Below are positions 1 through 8,137 of a stretch of DNA of 64,000 nt, in pieces (position 1 is the stretch's first letter; every line of letters begins with the position of its first letter). The stretch lies in assembly GCF_014196745.1 (NCBI RefSeq), contig NZ_JACIEH010000003.1, positions 744,001 to 808,000 on the forward strand. Direction: 5' to 3'. Origin of the DNA: Sphingomonas kyeonggiensis. GTDB taxonomy: Bacteria > Pseudomonadota > Alphaproteobacteria > Sphingomonadales > Sphingomonadaceae. Under the pieces are notes generated by a model. That model was given only the letters and a program-made list of their open reading frames with translations, was not told the origin of the DNA and searched no databases. Made by a program: the position numbers and the translations under genes.

Positions 1-906
1 GATCTCAACGACTATGCCTATTTCGCCGAGGTCGTCGCGCATGGCGGGTTCGCCGCGGCGGGGCGGGCACTGCGCGAACCCAAGTCGAAGCTCAGCCGCC
101 GCATCGCCGGATTGGAGGAGCGGCTGGGGCTCCGCCTGATCGAGCGGTCGAGCCGGCGCTTCCGCGTCACCGATACCGGCCAGGCTTTCTACGAGCGCTG
201 TCGCGCGATCCTGGCCGAGGCGGAACAGGCCGAGGCGCTGGTGATGCAGGCCCAGGCCGAGCCGCATGGCCGGATCCGCTTCAGTTGCCCCACCGGCATG
301 CTCGAGCCGATCGCCGGGCTGATCTCGTCCTTCCTCCTGCGCTATCCCAAGGTCCGCCTGCAGCTGGTCGCGACCGATCGCCCGGTCGACCTGATCGCCG
401 AGCGCGTCGACCTCGCGCTAAGGGTCCGCGCCAGCCTCACCAGCGATGCGGCGCTGACGATGCGCTCGCTCGGCAAGTCGACCCGCATCGTCGTCGCCAG
501 CCCGCAGCTGGCCAACCGGATCGAGACGATCGAACAGCTCGCCCAGGTGCCGGCGCTCGCGACCAGCGACGCGGCGGACGATCTCGAATGGCATCTCGAG
601 ACGGAGGCGGGGCGCAAGCATGTGCTGCGGGTCGAGCCCCGGCTGGGCTGCGAGGACATGGCGAGCGTCCGCAATGCCGCGATCGACGGGCTGGGCGTCG
701 CGATCCTGCCCGATCATGTCTGCTTCGAAGCGCTAAGGGCGGGCCGGCTGGTCCGCGTGCTGCCCGAGTGGCGCGGGGTGCAGGGGATCGTGCACCTGGT
801 CTTCACCACCCGCCGCGGCCTGCCGCCCGCCGTGCGTGCGCTGATCGATCACCTGGCGACCGGCTTCCCGCGCGATCTGGTGATGCCGCTTCGCCCTCTC
901 CCATGA
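1..906 (+). CDS. LysR-family transcriptional regulator, 5'-truncated by window edge
   Basis: The reading frame is open from base 1, so the true start lies upstream; 301 residues are visible. The first 60 residues contain most of the winged HTH (FAAAGRALREPKSKLSRRI, then the wing ending RFRVTDTGQAF), as in LysR proteins that repress or activate a divergent target. Residues from about 75 onward form the periplasmic-binding-like effector domain. It belongs to the large CrgA/DsdC-type group with a short C-terminus. The target cannot be deduced because the divergent neighbour is outside the window. The family call is firm, the specificity unknown. Confidence 0.9.
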   Translation, partial: DLNDYAYFAEVVAHGGFAAAGRALREPKSKLSRRIAGLEERLGLRLIERSSRRFRVTDTGQAFYERCRAILAEAEQAEALVMQAQAEPHGRIRFSCPTGMLEPIAGLISSFLLRYPKVRLQLVATDRPVDLIAERVDLALRVRASLTSDAALTMRSLGKSTRIVVASPQLANRIETIEQLAQVPALATSDAADDLEWHLETEAGRKHVLRVEPRLGCEDMASVRNAAIDGLGVAILPDHVCFEALRAGRLVRVLPEWRGVQGIVHLVFTTRRGLPPAVRALIDHLATGFPRDLVMPLRPLP

Positions 907-920
907 TGGAGAGAGGGCGA
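891..920. repeat. Perfect inverted repeat spanning the LysR stop codon
   Basis: TCGCCCTCTC (891-900) pairs with GAGAGGGCGA (911-920) across a 10-base loop containing the stop codon. There is no T-run, so it is a stable 3' hairpin rather than a classical intrinsic terminator. It may act as a mRNA end-stabilising structure. Confidence 0.55.
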
Positions 921-1657
921 AGATGCCGGCCCCCCATGAAGAGCGCGAGAAAGGCCGTAAATGGTCAATATGGGCGCAGCTTGGCTACCAACGCGCAACT
1001 CGCCCGCCCCAGTTGCAATGCATCTAAGGGGGCAAGGGATTTCCCGGTCAATCAGCATCGTCGGAGGCCGCGTCGAGCAGATGGTCGATTATCTTCGCCT
1101 TTGTGAGCAAAATGGATGGGTGCGGTATGAGACCGGCCACGATTAACTTGGGGAATGCTGCATAAGGGAGCGTCGGCCCGGTTCTTCTGACCGCATTCTG
1201 GTGGCAAGCGTGCGCATGCTGCTTTGCAGGGCGCAAGTTGCGCGACGACAGCGCCGATCCGACCAAGGTCGTATTCACGAAGCCGCTCCCGAATTTGCGA
1301 ATTTAGAACCGCATTGGTGCTTCATCGGAGCGGCATTGCGCGAGGGCGACACGATGAAACCAAAATGGCGCTACCGTCGAGAAATGCCATAATACCGAAA
1401 CAATCTGCTGCTCTTCTCAAGTAGTTGAAATGAAATTATGAGCGCTTTTCGGATAATACCTTCACGACTTTGAAGTGTGTCGCGATTTTTACAATATAGA
1501 TACGCGGCTATCGGCAGAGTTTTGAAGAACTGCTGCATATTTCTGAATATAATTGCGTTTATTTGGTAGGGGGCTTGGTTATTTCCGGGCCCTGACGATG
1601 ATTCGTGCAAGTATTATTCTGAGATCACTGTTCTGTATCAACCGGACTGGGGGCTTT
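907..1657. other. 750-bp non-coding stretch, AT-rich in its second half
   Basis: No open frame here has a recognisable protein, a ribosome-binding site or plausible codon use. Up to about 1370 the base composition is like the surroundings. From about 1380 to 1660 it becomes clearly AT-richer (runs such as GAAATGAAATTATGAG and GATTTTTACAATATAGATA), unlike anything else in the window. This is the 5' flank of the YD/RHS cassette and may mark its left boundary or a strong promoter/UP region. Confidence 0.6.
1522..1553 (+). promoter_or_regulatory. Candidate promoter for the YD/RHS cassette
   Basis: A perfect TATAAT lies at 1548-1553, about 105 bases upstream of the chosen start of the first cassette gene. 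The best -35-like hexamer, TTGAAG at 1522-1527, is 20 bases away, longer than ideal. It sits in the AT-rich flank. Sequence inference only. Confidence 0.35.
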
Positions 1658-2209
1658 ATGCGATTTGGATTGCTTGCCTGTGCGAGCACGTTGGCGATCG
1701 CGTTTTCGTCGCTGCCGGCGTCGGCTCAGGAAACCGCAACCTATCAATATGATGCGCTGGGGCGGCTCATCGCGACTTCGGTCTCGGGCGGCCCCAATAA
1801 CGGCGTCGCTTCTTCCTATGCGCTGGACGCGGCGGGCAACCGTACCCAGGTCGTGGTGACCGGCGCTCCGGCGTCTACGCCCACACCCACACCCACACCC
1901 ACCCCCGGCGGACTGGTCGCGAATGCGGACGTCGCGACCTTCACTACCACCGAGGTGTGCGGCGGCATCTATTATGACGTGCGGACGAACGATACCGATT
2001 CGAACGGGCATTATCCGCTTCGTATCATCTCGGTGACGTCGGCCGATCCCTTCATCAATTTCGATGCCTCAGGGATATTGTACTACACTTTCCCGCGCGC
2101 GGAGCCGAGCACGGTGACCGGCACCTATGTGGTCGCCAACAGCATCAATGAAACGGCCACCGCCTCCTTCACCTTCGAAATAGTGGGCGCGAACCGAAGC
2201 TGCGACTAG
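1658..2209 (+). CDS. Exported single-YD-repeat protein with Ig/cadherin-like domain
   Basis: The protein has 183 residues. The ATG at 1658 is preferred because it follows GGGGG at 1649-1653 and opens a signal peptide (MRFGLLACASTLAIAFSSL, then PASAQ); the longer frame from 1553 lacks both. The mature N-terminus carries one YD/RHS unit (YQYDALGRLIATS ... LDAAGNRTQV). A (TP)n linker encoded by CCCACA repeats follows. The last ~100 residues include a NDTDSNG motif and alternating beta-strand pattern, like bacterial Ig/cadherin-type domains (VCBS/Big_9 style). It is first of three YD proteins on the same strand. Export to periplasm or surface is likely; its role may be adhesin or accessory subunit, and no enzymatic domain is visible. 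Confidence 0.75.
   Translation: MRFGLLACASTLAIAFSSLPASAQETATYQYDALGRLIATSVSGGPNNGVASSYALDAAGNRTQVVVTGAPASTPTPTPTPTPGGLVANADVATFTTTEVCGGIYYDVRTNDTDSNGHYPLRIISVTSADPFINFDASGILYYTFPRAEPSTVTGTYVVANSINETATASFTFEIVGANRSCD
1880..1901 (+). repeat. CCCACA hexanucleotide tandem repeat inside the YD/Ig gene
   Basis: Three full CCCACA units plus a partial one encode the Thr-Pro linker. Because the unit is 6 bases, slippage would change linker length by two residues without a frameshift. Confidence 0.7.
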
Positions 2210-2312
2210 GGCGGCTTCGGCCAGTCAACTTGCTGGAAATGATACCAATTTTCTTTCGTCGCCCCGGCCTGCCGCAGGCAGGTCTTCCGAAGGGCGAGCA
2301 AGAGGGGACGAG

Positions 2313-4502
2313 ATGAGCTCGAGACTCGGTACTTTGCATCGCCGCGCACTGAAGGCGGCGCTGTTGGCAGGGCTCGCCGCGGGCGCGGTCCCGGCGCAGG
2401 CGCAAGAAACCGGGCCGCCGGCGGAGAAGCCTGCGGCCCAGTCGCAGGACGTGGAGGCCGATCCGGGCGCCAAGCCGGCTGGCGGCGCGCAGCCGTCCGG
2501 GGCGCGGGCGATGAGCGTCGCCGCTGCCAGCGCCGGCGCGCCCTCCGGCGATCCGCAGTTCAGCAATCCGCTGATGGATCTCTATCCCGCGCAGGAAAGG
2601 GTCGATTCCAACGACATCGACCTGTCCAACGGCAAGCTTCACCTTCGCGACGAGCTTATTCCAGGAGGCAGCGACAAGCTCGGCGTCGGCCTCAATTTCG
2701 TGAGCCCGGGCTTTGCGATCGTGCCGGTGCATTACAGCAGCGATCCGCCGCTCTCGATCAGCAACAATCTGGGCCAGATCGTCTATGCCAGCCTGACCAC
2801 CAACGCGATCCTCGCATGGCAACAGGCCAACGAGAACGGCGTCAGCTTCGTCAATTTCGATGCGCCGGCCAATCACGACCGGTTCGCGAATATCGGCTCC
2901 GGCTTCTACAATGCTGCCAACACCTCCTCGAGCGTCGTGCCTTGGGGTGCTGGCTATCTGTACACCTCGAAGGACGGGGCGACCGCGGAGATCTCGAACA
3001 GCCTCACCTATCTGCAGCTCCACGTGCCGCTGGCCCCGGGCTCGGGCTATTACGGAAATGTCGTGACCAAGCTCACCCAGCCCAATGGCGAGGTGTGGAC
3101 CTACTATTATGACAGCGGGACCTTCCAGCTCGTCCCCAGCGGCACGATATTCACCACCTCGCGCATCCGCTCGATCGTGTCGAACCGCGGCTATGCGCTG
3201 CAATTCTCCTATCAGCGCGATGCCGGGTCCCAGAGCGGCACCGCGGCGCTCGACCAGTGGTATTCGGTCACGCAGATCGTCAAGTACGACAAGGCGCGCG
3301 GTTATTGCAACGAAGCCGCGGGGCGTTGCGCGTCCTTCGGCGGCAGCCCGCAGGTCGTGAGCGTCGGCTATGATCGCAGCGCCAACACGGTCCGGTTCGT
3401 TCGCCCCAATGGCGAGGCGCTGAAGTTCGGCTTTGCGCCGGAGCCGCGCTGGGGCGCCTGGCGCTTGGTCAGCTTCGAGAAGGGCGACCTGCCTGCGACG
3501 CGGCGGACCATGGTCTATCGGGAATATCCGGACATCGTCTATCCGGGCGGATCATCGATCCCCAATCCGATCACCTGGCTGGACAATGTCCAGTCTGTCA
3601 CCGCCGGCGGGCGCACCTGGAGCTATGAATATAGCGGTAGCCGCTATGCGGGGTCATGGGATTCCTCCGCTGCGATGCGCAGGACGGACCCCTCGGGCAA
3701 GGCGATGGTGCTCGACATGGCGCTGTCGCAGGACCCGCCCACCCGGATGACCGATCAGCTCGCCCGCGCGACCGAGTTCGGTTTCTTCCGCTATTCCTGG
3801 ACGTCGATCGTCAAGGGCGCCTTCCCCGGGGCGGACCAGGTCATGCGCCCGAACGAGGCGCAGGCCTATCCGTCGACCGTGTCGCTGCCCGAGGACACCA
3901 GCGTGTCCGGCACGCACGTCGCCAGCTACCAGTTCACCTATGACGACCGCGGCAACCGAGTGGCCGCGCAGCGCAATGCGAAGGCCGGCAGCGGATTGTC
4001 GCCGATCGTGTGGGCCGCGTCCTTCCCGGCCTGTGGCGATCTGAAGGTGTGCAACAAGCCCTCGGCGATCACCGATCCGCGCGGTGCCGTCACCAACTAT
4101 GGCTATGACGCGACGCATGGCGGCATGGTGTGGGAGATGCAGCCCGCGCCGACCACGGGCGGCGCACGCCCGTTCAAGCTGTACAGCTATGTCCAGAAAT
4201 ACGCCTATGTGCTGAGCGCCGGCGGTTCGCTGGTGCCCTCGCCGTCCCCCCTGTGGGTGCTGGCCACGGCAACCGAGTGCCAGACGGCGGCGGGCAGCGA
4301 CACGCCGGCTTGCGACGCCGGCGCCCCGCGGCGGGTCGTGACCTATGAATATGGGCCGGACGGCACGACGGACAATCTGCTCGTGCGCGGCGTCGCGGTG
4401 GCTGCGGACGGGCAGGTCCAGCGGACCTGCCTCGGCTACGACGCGCAGGGCAACCAGGTGAGTGTGACCACGCCGCGCGCCGGCCTGGGCACCTGTCAAT
4501 AA
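2313..4502 (+). CDS. Large exported RHS/YD-type protein, N-terminal shell half without core domain
   Basis: The protein has 729 residues. The ATG at 2313 follows AGAGGGGAC and opens a signal peptide (residues 1-31, cleavage near VPAQA-QE), then an Ala/Pro/Gln-rich stretch to about 80. The motif IDLSNGKLHL near residue 105 is the usual opening of RHS/YD shell proteins. Beta-rich sequence follows, with degenerate YD units (TYDDRGNRVAAQ, NYGYDATHGG, YEYGPDGTTDN, GYDAQGNQVSV) becoming denser toward the C-terminus. There is no RHS-repeat-associated core and no toxin-like tail; the protein simply stops after a YD unit. The next gene starts 36 bases downstream and supplies more repeats plus the core. 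The arrangement suggests one YD shell split over two separately exported polypeptides. Confidence 0.8.
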   Translation: MSSRLGTLHRRALKAALLAGLAAGAVPAQAQETGPPAEKPAAQSQDVEADPGAKPAGGAQPSGARAMSVAAASAGAPSGDPQFSNPLMDLYPAQERVDSNDIDLSNGKLHLRDELIPGGSDKLGVGLNFVSPGFAIVPVHYSSDPPLSISNNLGQIVYASLTTNAILAWQQANENGVSFVNFDAPANHDRFANIGSGFYNAANTSSSVVPWGAGYLYTSKDGATAEISNSLTYLQLHVPLAPGSGYYGNVVTKLTQPNGEVWTYYYDSGTFQLVPSGTIFTTSRIRSIVSNRGYALQFSYQRDAGSQSGTAALDQWYSVTQIVKYDKARGYCNEAAGRCASFGGSPQVVSVGYDRSANTVRFVRPNGEALKFGFAPEPRWGAWRLVSFEKGDLPATRRTMVYREYPDIVYPGGSSIPNPITWLDNVQSVTAGGRTWSYEYSGSRYAGSWDSSAAMRRTDPSGKAMVLDMALSQDPPTRMTDQLARATEFGFFRYSWTSIVKGAFPGADQVMRPNEAQAYPSTVSLPEDTSVSGTHVASYQFTYDDRGNRVAAQRNAKAGSGLSPIVWAASFPACGDLKVCNKPSAITDPRGAVTNYGYDATHGGMVWEMQPAPTTGGARPFKLYSYVQKYAYVLSAGGSLVPSPSPLWVLATATECQTAAGSDTPACDAGAPRRVVTYEYGPDGTTDNLLVRGVAVAADGQVQRTCLGYDAQGNQVSVTTPRAGLGTCQ

Positions 4503-4538
4503 GCCTCGGCAAATCCAGGTACTTCGGAAGGGGTGACG

Positions 4539-7124
4539 ATGCTGTTACGCAAGCTTGGATGGCTCATGGGACTGGTGGCGCTGGCGCCATTGCCCGCACA
4601 GGCCCAGTCCTCTCCATCTGCCTTCACGTCGTACGCCCGGTACGACGGCGCGGGCCGCGTGACCGGCGAGATCGAGGCGGATCCGGACGGTTCCGGGCCG
4701 CTCGGCTATCCGGCGGTCCGCAACACCTACGACACGGTCGGGCGCGTTACCCGCGTGGAAAACGGGCAGCTCACCAGCTGGCCGGGCGAAACGGCGCCTG
4801 CCGCCTGGAGCGGCTTCACCGTGCTCAGCCAGGTCGATACCGAATATGACGGGTTCGACCACAAGCTGCGCGAGACCAGCTCGTCGGGCGGCGTCGCCTA
4901 TCAGCTCACCCAATATGGCTATGATGCCGAAGGGCGGGTCGAATGCGTCGCGGTGCGCATGAACCCGGCCGCTTTCGGCAGCCTGCCGGATGCCTGCAGC
5001 CTCGGCACGCAGGGCAGCGACGGTCCCGATCGCATCACCCGCAACGTCTACAACGATGCCGGCGAGCTGGTGCAGATCCGCAGGGCGGTGGGCACCGCGA
5101 TCGAACAGGCCTATGCGACCTACAGCTACACGCCGAATGGCAAGCGGCAATATGTCATCGACGCGAACGGCAACCGCGGGCAGCTCCTCTATGACGGTTT
5201 CGACCGGCAGGCGCAGTGGCAATTCCCTTCGCCGAGCGCGCCCGGCGGTTTCAATCCCGCGACTCCCGCCAGCGCACTGGCGAGCGCGGGTGCGGTCAAC
5301 GCCAATGACCGGGAGGAATATGGCTATGATGCCAACGGCAACCGCACCAGCCTGCGCAAGCGGGATGGGCGTACCCTCCTTTTTGGCTATGACGCGCTCA
5401 ATCGGGTGGCCTGGAAGTTGGTGCCCGATGGCTGCGTGGCGGGCTATGCCTGCACCAACGTGCCGAGTTCGATGACGCGTGACGTCTATTACAGCTACGA
5501 TGCGCGCGGCCTGCAGACGGCGGCGCGCTTCGACAACCCGTCTGGCGGCGACGCGGTGACCAACGCCTATGACGGGTTCGGCCGCCTCGCTTCGAGCACG
5601 ACCAGCATGGGCGGCGTGAGCCGGACGATCGGTTTCCAATATGATGCCGACGGCAACCGCATCCAGCTGACCTATCCCGACGGCAATTTCGCCGGCTATC
5701 ATTATGACTCGCTCGATCGGCTCGACACGGCAGGCGTGAATACGACCGGCAACTTGTTGCTGCGCACCTATGACGCCTCCGGGCACCTGGCGCAGAACCT
5801 GTCCGGCAGCTGGACCTATTATTCCTATGACCCGATTGGCCGCCTCACCGGGCAGAACGAGGCGATCGGCGGCGGCGGCGTCAACACGGTCCTTGGCTAC
5901 AACCCGGCCAGCCAGATCACGAGCCGGACGCGGTCGAACTCGGCCTATGCCTTTTCGGGCTATGCGAGCGCCAATCGCGGCTATTCCGTCAACGGCCTCA
6001 ACCAATATGGCTCGGCGGGCGGGGTCGCGTTCGGATATGATTCGAACGGCAACCTGACCGCGAGCGGCAGCATCGCCTATACCTATGATGCCGAGAACCG
6101 GCTGGTCGTGGCGTCGACCGGTGCGAACCTCGTCTACGATCCGCTGGGCCGGCTGTTCCAGACTTCGGGCGGCGGCTTCCCCGTCACCCAGTTCCTCTAT
6201 GCCGGCGACGAAATAGTCGCCGAATATGACAGCGCCGGCTCGATGCTCAAGCGCTATGTCCATGGCGCGGGCGAGGACGATCCGCTGGCCTGGTTCGACG
6301 GTGCCGCGCTGGGCGCCTCGGGCTGGTCGAACGCGCATTTGCCCAAGACCGATCATCAGGGCTCGATCATCGCCTGGGTCGATTGGGGCGGTTCGCTCAC
6401 CCAGATCAACAGCTATGACGAATATGGGATCCCGGCTGCAGCCAATATCGGGCGCTTCCAGTACACCGGCCAGGCTTGGCTTCCCGAACTGGGCATGTAC
6501 TACTACAAGGCCCGCATCTACTCGCCGACGCTCGGCCGTTTCCTGCAGACCGATCCCGTTGGCTATGACGATCAGATCAACCTCTACGCCTATGTCGGCA
6601 ATGATCCGGTGAACCGCACCGATCCGACTGGCAACGAGCAGCGCGAACTCGAAATGCCACTCGCTGTCGAGATCGGCGCGGCCGCGCTTGCCCAGGCGCC
6701 GAAGCCCGCGGATGAAATCACCGTCACCGGTACGCGTTTGACGCCGGAGACCTATCTTCCCGCCTCTCCGGGTCAGTTCTCCAGCCTGTTGAATTTCCCA
6801 ACGGACACCATCGTGGTCACGGCCGCGGCATATGGCGATCGCAGCGATCCGGGCGGCAAGAAGAAGAAGAAGGGCGGCGGGCGCGGCGGGCGCCAGGGGA
6901 CCTGCGTCGGCATAGGAGGCCAGCGTTGCGGCGCGCCGGTGTCGGCCGGTGGGGTCAGCGACGAATATCCGGGTGTTTGCGGTCAATGCCTGGATAGGGA
7001 AAAGAAAGGGCCCTTTGCCCGCCCCGAGGGTATGCCAGATAACACCAATTCGTGGCGTGCGGCCACCTTGGGCACGATCATCATCGTGGTCGCGGCTATC
7101 ATATTGTTGCCCGTAGGAATTTGA
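4539..7124 (+). CDS. Exported RHS-repeat protein with RHS core and unusual C-terminal tail
   Basis: The protein has 861 residues. The ATG at 4539 has GGAAGGGG at 4526-4533; a GTG two codons upstream overlaps that site and is less likely. A signal peptide (MLLRKLGWLMGLVALAPLP, then AQA) is followed by at least ten YD repeats (YDGAGRVTGE, YDGFDRQAQW, YDANGNRTSL, YDPIGRLTGQ and others). The RHS-associated core lies at about 600-700: GRFLQTDPVGYDDQINLYAY, then VGNDPVNRTDPTGN. The tail (about 700-861) holds DEITVTGTRL, TIVVTAAAYG, a KKKKK/GGGRGG cationic block, several Cys and a C-terminal hydrophobic segment (TLGTIIIVVAAIILLPVGI). Autoproteolytic core release is known for other RHS proteins; here the residue after DPTG is Asn, not the common Leu. 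I see no known toxin catalytic motif. Confidence 0.88.
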   Translation: MLLRKLGWLMGLVALAPLPAQAQSSPSAFTSYARYDGAGRVTGEIEADPDGSGPLGYPAVRNTYDTVGRVTRVENGQLTSWPGETAPAAWSGFTVLSQVDTEYDGFDHKLRETSSSGGVAYQLTQYGYDAEGRVECVAVRMNPAAFGSLPDACSLGTQGSDGPDRITRNVYNDAGELVQIRRAVGTAIEQAYATYSYTPNGKRQYVIDANGNRGQLLYDGFDRQAQWQFPSPSAPGGFNPATPASALASAGAVNANDREEYGYDANGNRTSLRKRDGRTLLFGYDALNRVAWKLVPDGCVAGYACTNVPSSMTRDVYYSYDARGLQTAARFDNPSGGDAVTNAYDGFGRLASSTTSMGGVSRTIGFQYDADGNRIQLTYPDGNFAGYHYDSLDRLDTAGVNTTGNLLLRTYDASGHLAQNLSGSWTYYSYDPIGRLTGQNEAIGGGGVNTVLGYNPASQITSRTRSNSAYAFSGYASANRGYSVNGLNQYGSAGGVAFGYDSNGNLTASGSIAYTYDAENRLVVASTGANLVYDPLGRLFQTSGGGFPVTQFLYAGDEIVAEYDSAGSMLKRYVHGAGEDDPLAWFDGAALGASGWSNAHLPKTDHQGSIIAWVDWGGSLTQINSYDEYGIPAAANIGRFQYTGQAWLPELGMYYYKARIYSPTLGRFLQTDPVGYDDQINLYAYVGNDPVNRTDPTGNEQRELEMPLAVEIGAAALAQAPKPADEITVTGTRLTPETYLPASPGQFSSLLNFPTDTIVVTAAAYGDRSDPGGKKKKKGGGRGGRQGTCVGIGGQRCGAPVSAGGVSDEYPGVCGQCLDREKKGPFARPEGMPDNTNSWRAATLGTIIIVVAAIILLPVGI

Positions 7125-7783
7125 TGGATACGAATTGTTCCGAAACATCCGAGGAAAGAAGGTTCTTCGTCCAGCTGGTGGACGCTGAATCCGGATACGC
7201 CGTCCATGAATATGATTGCGGTGCCCATGACATCGGCTGGATATGCGGGAAGTTCTCCTGCGATCCGGCCGATGTGACGGGGGTCAATCGGTTCGAGCTG
7301 GATGCGGATGGAATCGCCCTGGCCAACGAACTCTTCGGCCTGTCGATCGATGTCGATTATGAATATGTCGATCTTTACTCGTGGAGCGCCGCAGACGGTT
7401 TTCCCTACAGGGTTCATTCCAACAGGGAGCTTCCCCTGATGCTGGCCGGCCAGAAGCCGCTGTCGGTATTCATCGAAAGATGTCCGGCAACGGAAGGCGA
7501 GGTCGAGACGCCGGAGAATCTGTTCGAGCGATATGTCGCTGAGGGCATTCTGATTAAAAGGGAGTATTGTGAGCCCATCGCCACGATGCGCCCGGCATAT
7601 TTCGGCATCCGGGTCGTTCTCTACGCCCTCAAGGGAGAAGAGTGGAGGCTGGATGCCTATATCCTGGTTCGAGGCCTGGCGCGCAAGCTGGGCTGGAGCG
7701 AGCCTCTGACCCGCCTGGAGGGCACGCTACTCGGATATAGCGAATGGCAGAACGACGCCTTCATCCGAAGCGCCGGCGCCTGA
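7124..7783 (+). CDS. Hypothetical protein coupled to the RHS gene; candidate immunity or partner protein
   Basis: The protein has 219 residues. Its ATG (7124) shares its A with the RHS stop codon (TGATG), so it is almost certainly translated by re-initiation; an upstream in-frame start at 7052 would lie inside the RHS tail and is rejected. There is no signal peptide or membrane segment, so it is probably cytoplasmic. It is acidic, with aromatic clusters (DVDYEYVDLYSW near residue 82). I recognise no family. A small uncharacterised gene directly 3' of an RHS-core gene is the usual place for a cognate immunity protein, but the RHS tail here is not an obvious toxin, so a chaperone or surface partner is equally possible. 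Confidence 0.7.
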   Translation: MDTNCSETSEERRFFVQLVDAESGYAVHEYDCGAHDIGWICGKFSCDPADVTGVNRFELDADGIALANELFGLSIDVDYEYVDLYSWSAADGFPYRVHSNRELPLMLAGQKPLSVFIERCPATEGEVETPENLFERYVAEGILIKREYCEPIATMRPAYFGIRVVLYALKGEEWRLDAYILVRGLARKLGWSEPLTRLEGTLLGYSEWQNDAFIRSAGA

Positions 7784-8137
7784 GGCGATAGCCGAACGCC
7801 CCCGAACCGTTCCAGGCAGGCCGATCTCGCTCTTCATGCAGCGGCTCTCGAAGGCCTCGTGGTCGGGCGTGCGGGTGGGAGCAACGTCTCGAGCGTGAAG
7901 ATCCGAGCAGTTGGCGAAGCGTCGAGCCCCGGCACCTTCTTGGTGAAGACGGTGAAGCGCACGAGCCCGATGCGTCCCATGGCCAGGCCGGCTTCCGCGA
8001 AGGCGCGGCGGCTCATGATCCATCGCTACGGCGTCTTCGGCCGCTACATCTACAAGGTGACATGGAACAGCCAACTGCCGTCGCTGAACAAGCAACTGCT
8101 TGTCAGAAACGGCTAGTTGGTTTGTCTCAGAAGGCCG
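7784..8137. other. 354-bp stretch without a supportable gene
   Basis: It lies between the end of the RHS cassette and gyrB. Short open frames exist on both strands (for example minus-strand codons about 7834-8016 beginning MSRRAFAEAGLAMGRIGLVR), but none has a ribosome-binding site, full domain or recognisable family. It could be a decayed gene fragment marking the right border of the cassette. Confidence 0.45.

Noticed and set aside
1880..1901. CRISPR-like short repeats
   Set aside because: Six-base tandem units inside a coding Thr-Pro linker, no spacers and no cas genes.
6855..6895. Poly-Lys block of the RHS tail as a nuclear-localisation or nuclease signal
   Set aside because: Five Lys plus Gly/Arg alone are not diagnostic, and no catalytic nuclease motif follows.
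4545..7148. 867-residue open frame on the minus strand opposite the RHS gene
   Set aside because: It is an antisense shadow: no domain, Arg/Gly-rich composition and no ribosome site; the plus-strand RHS gene fully explains the region.
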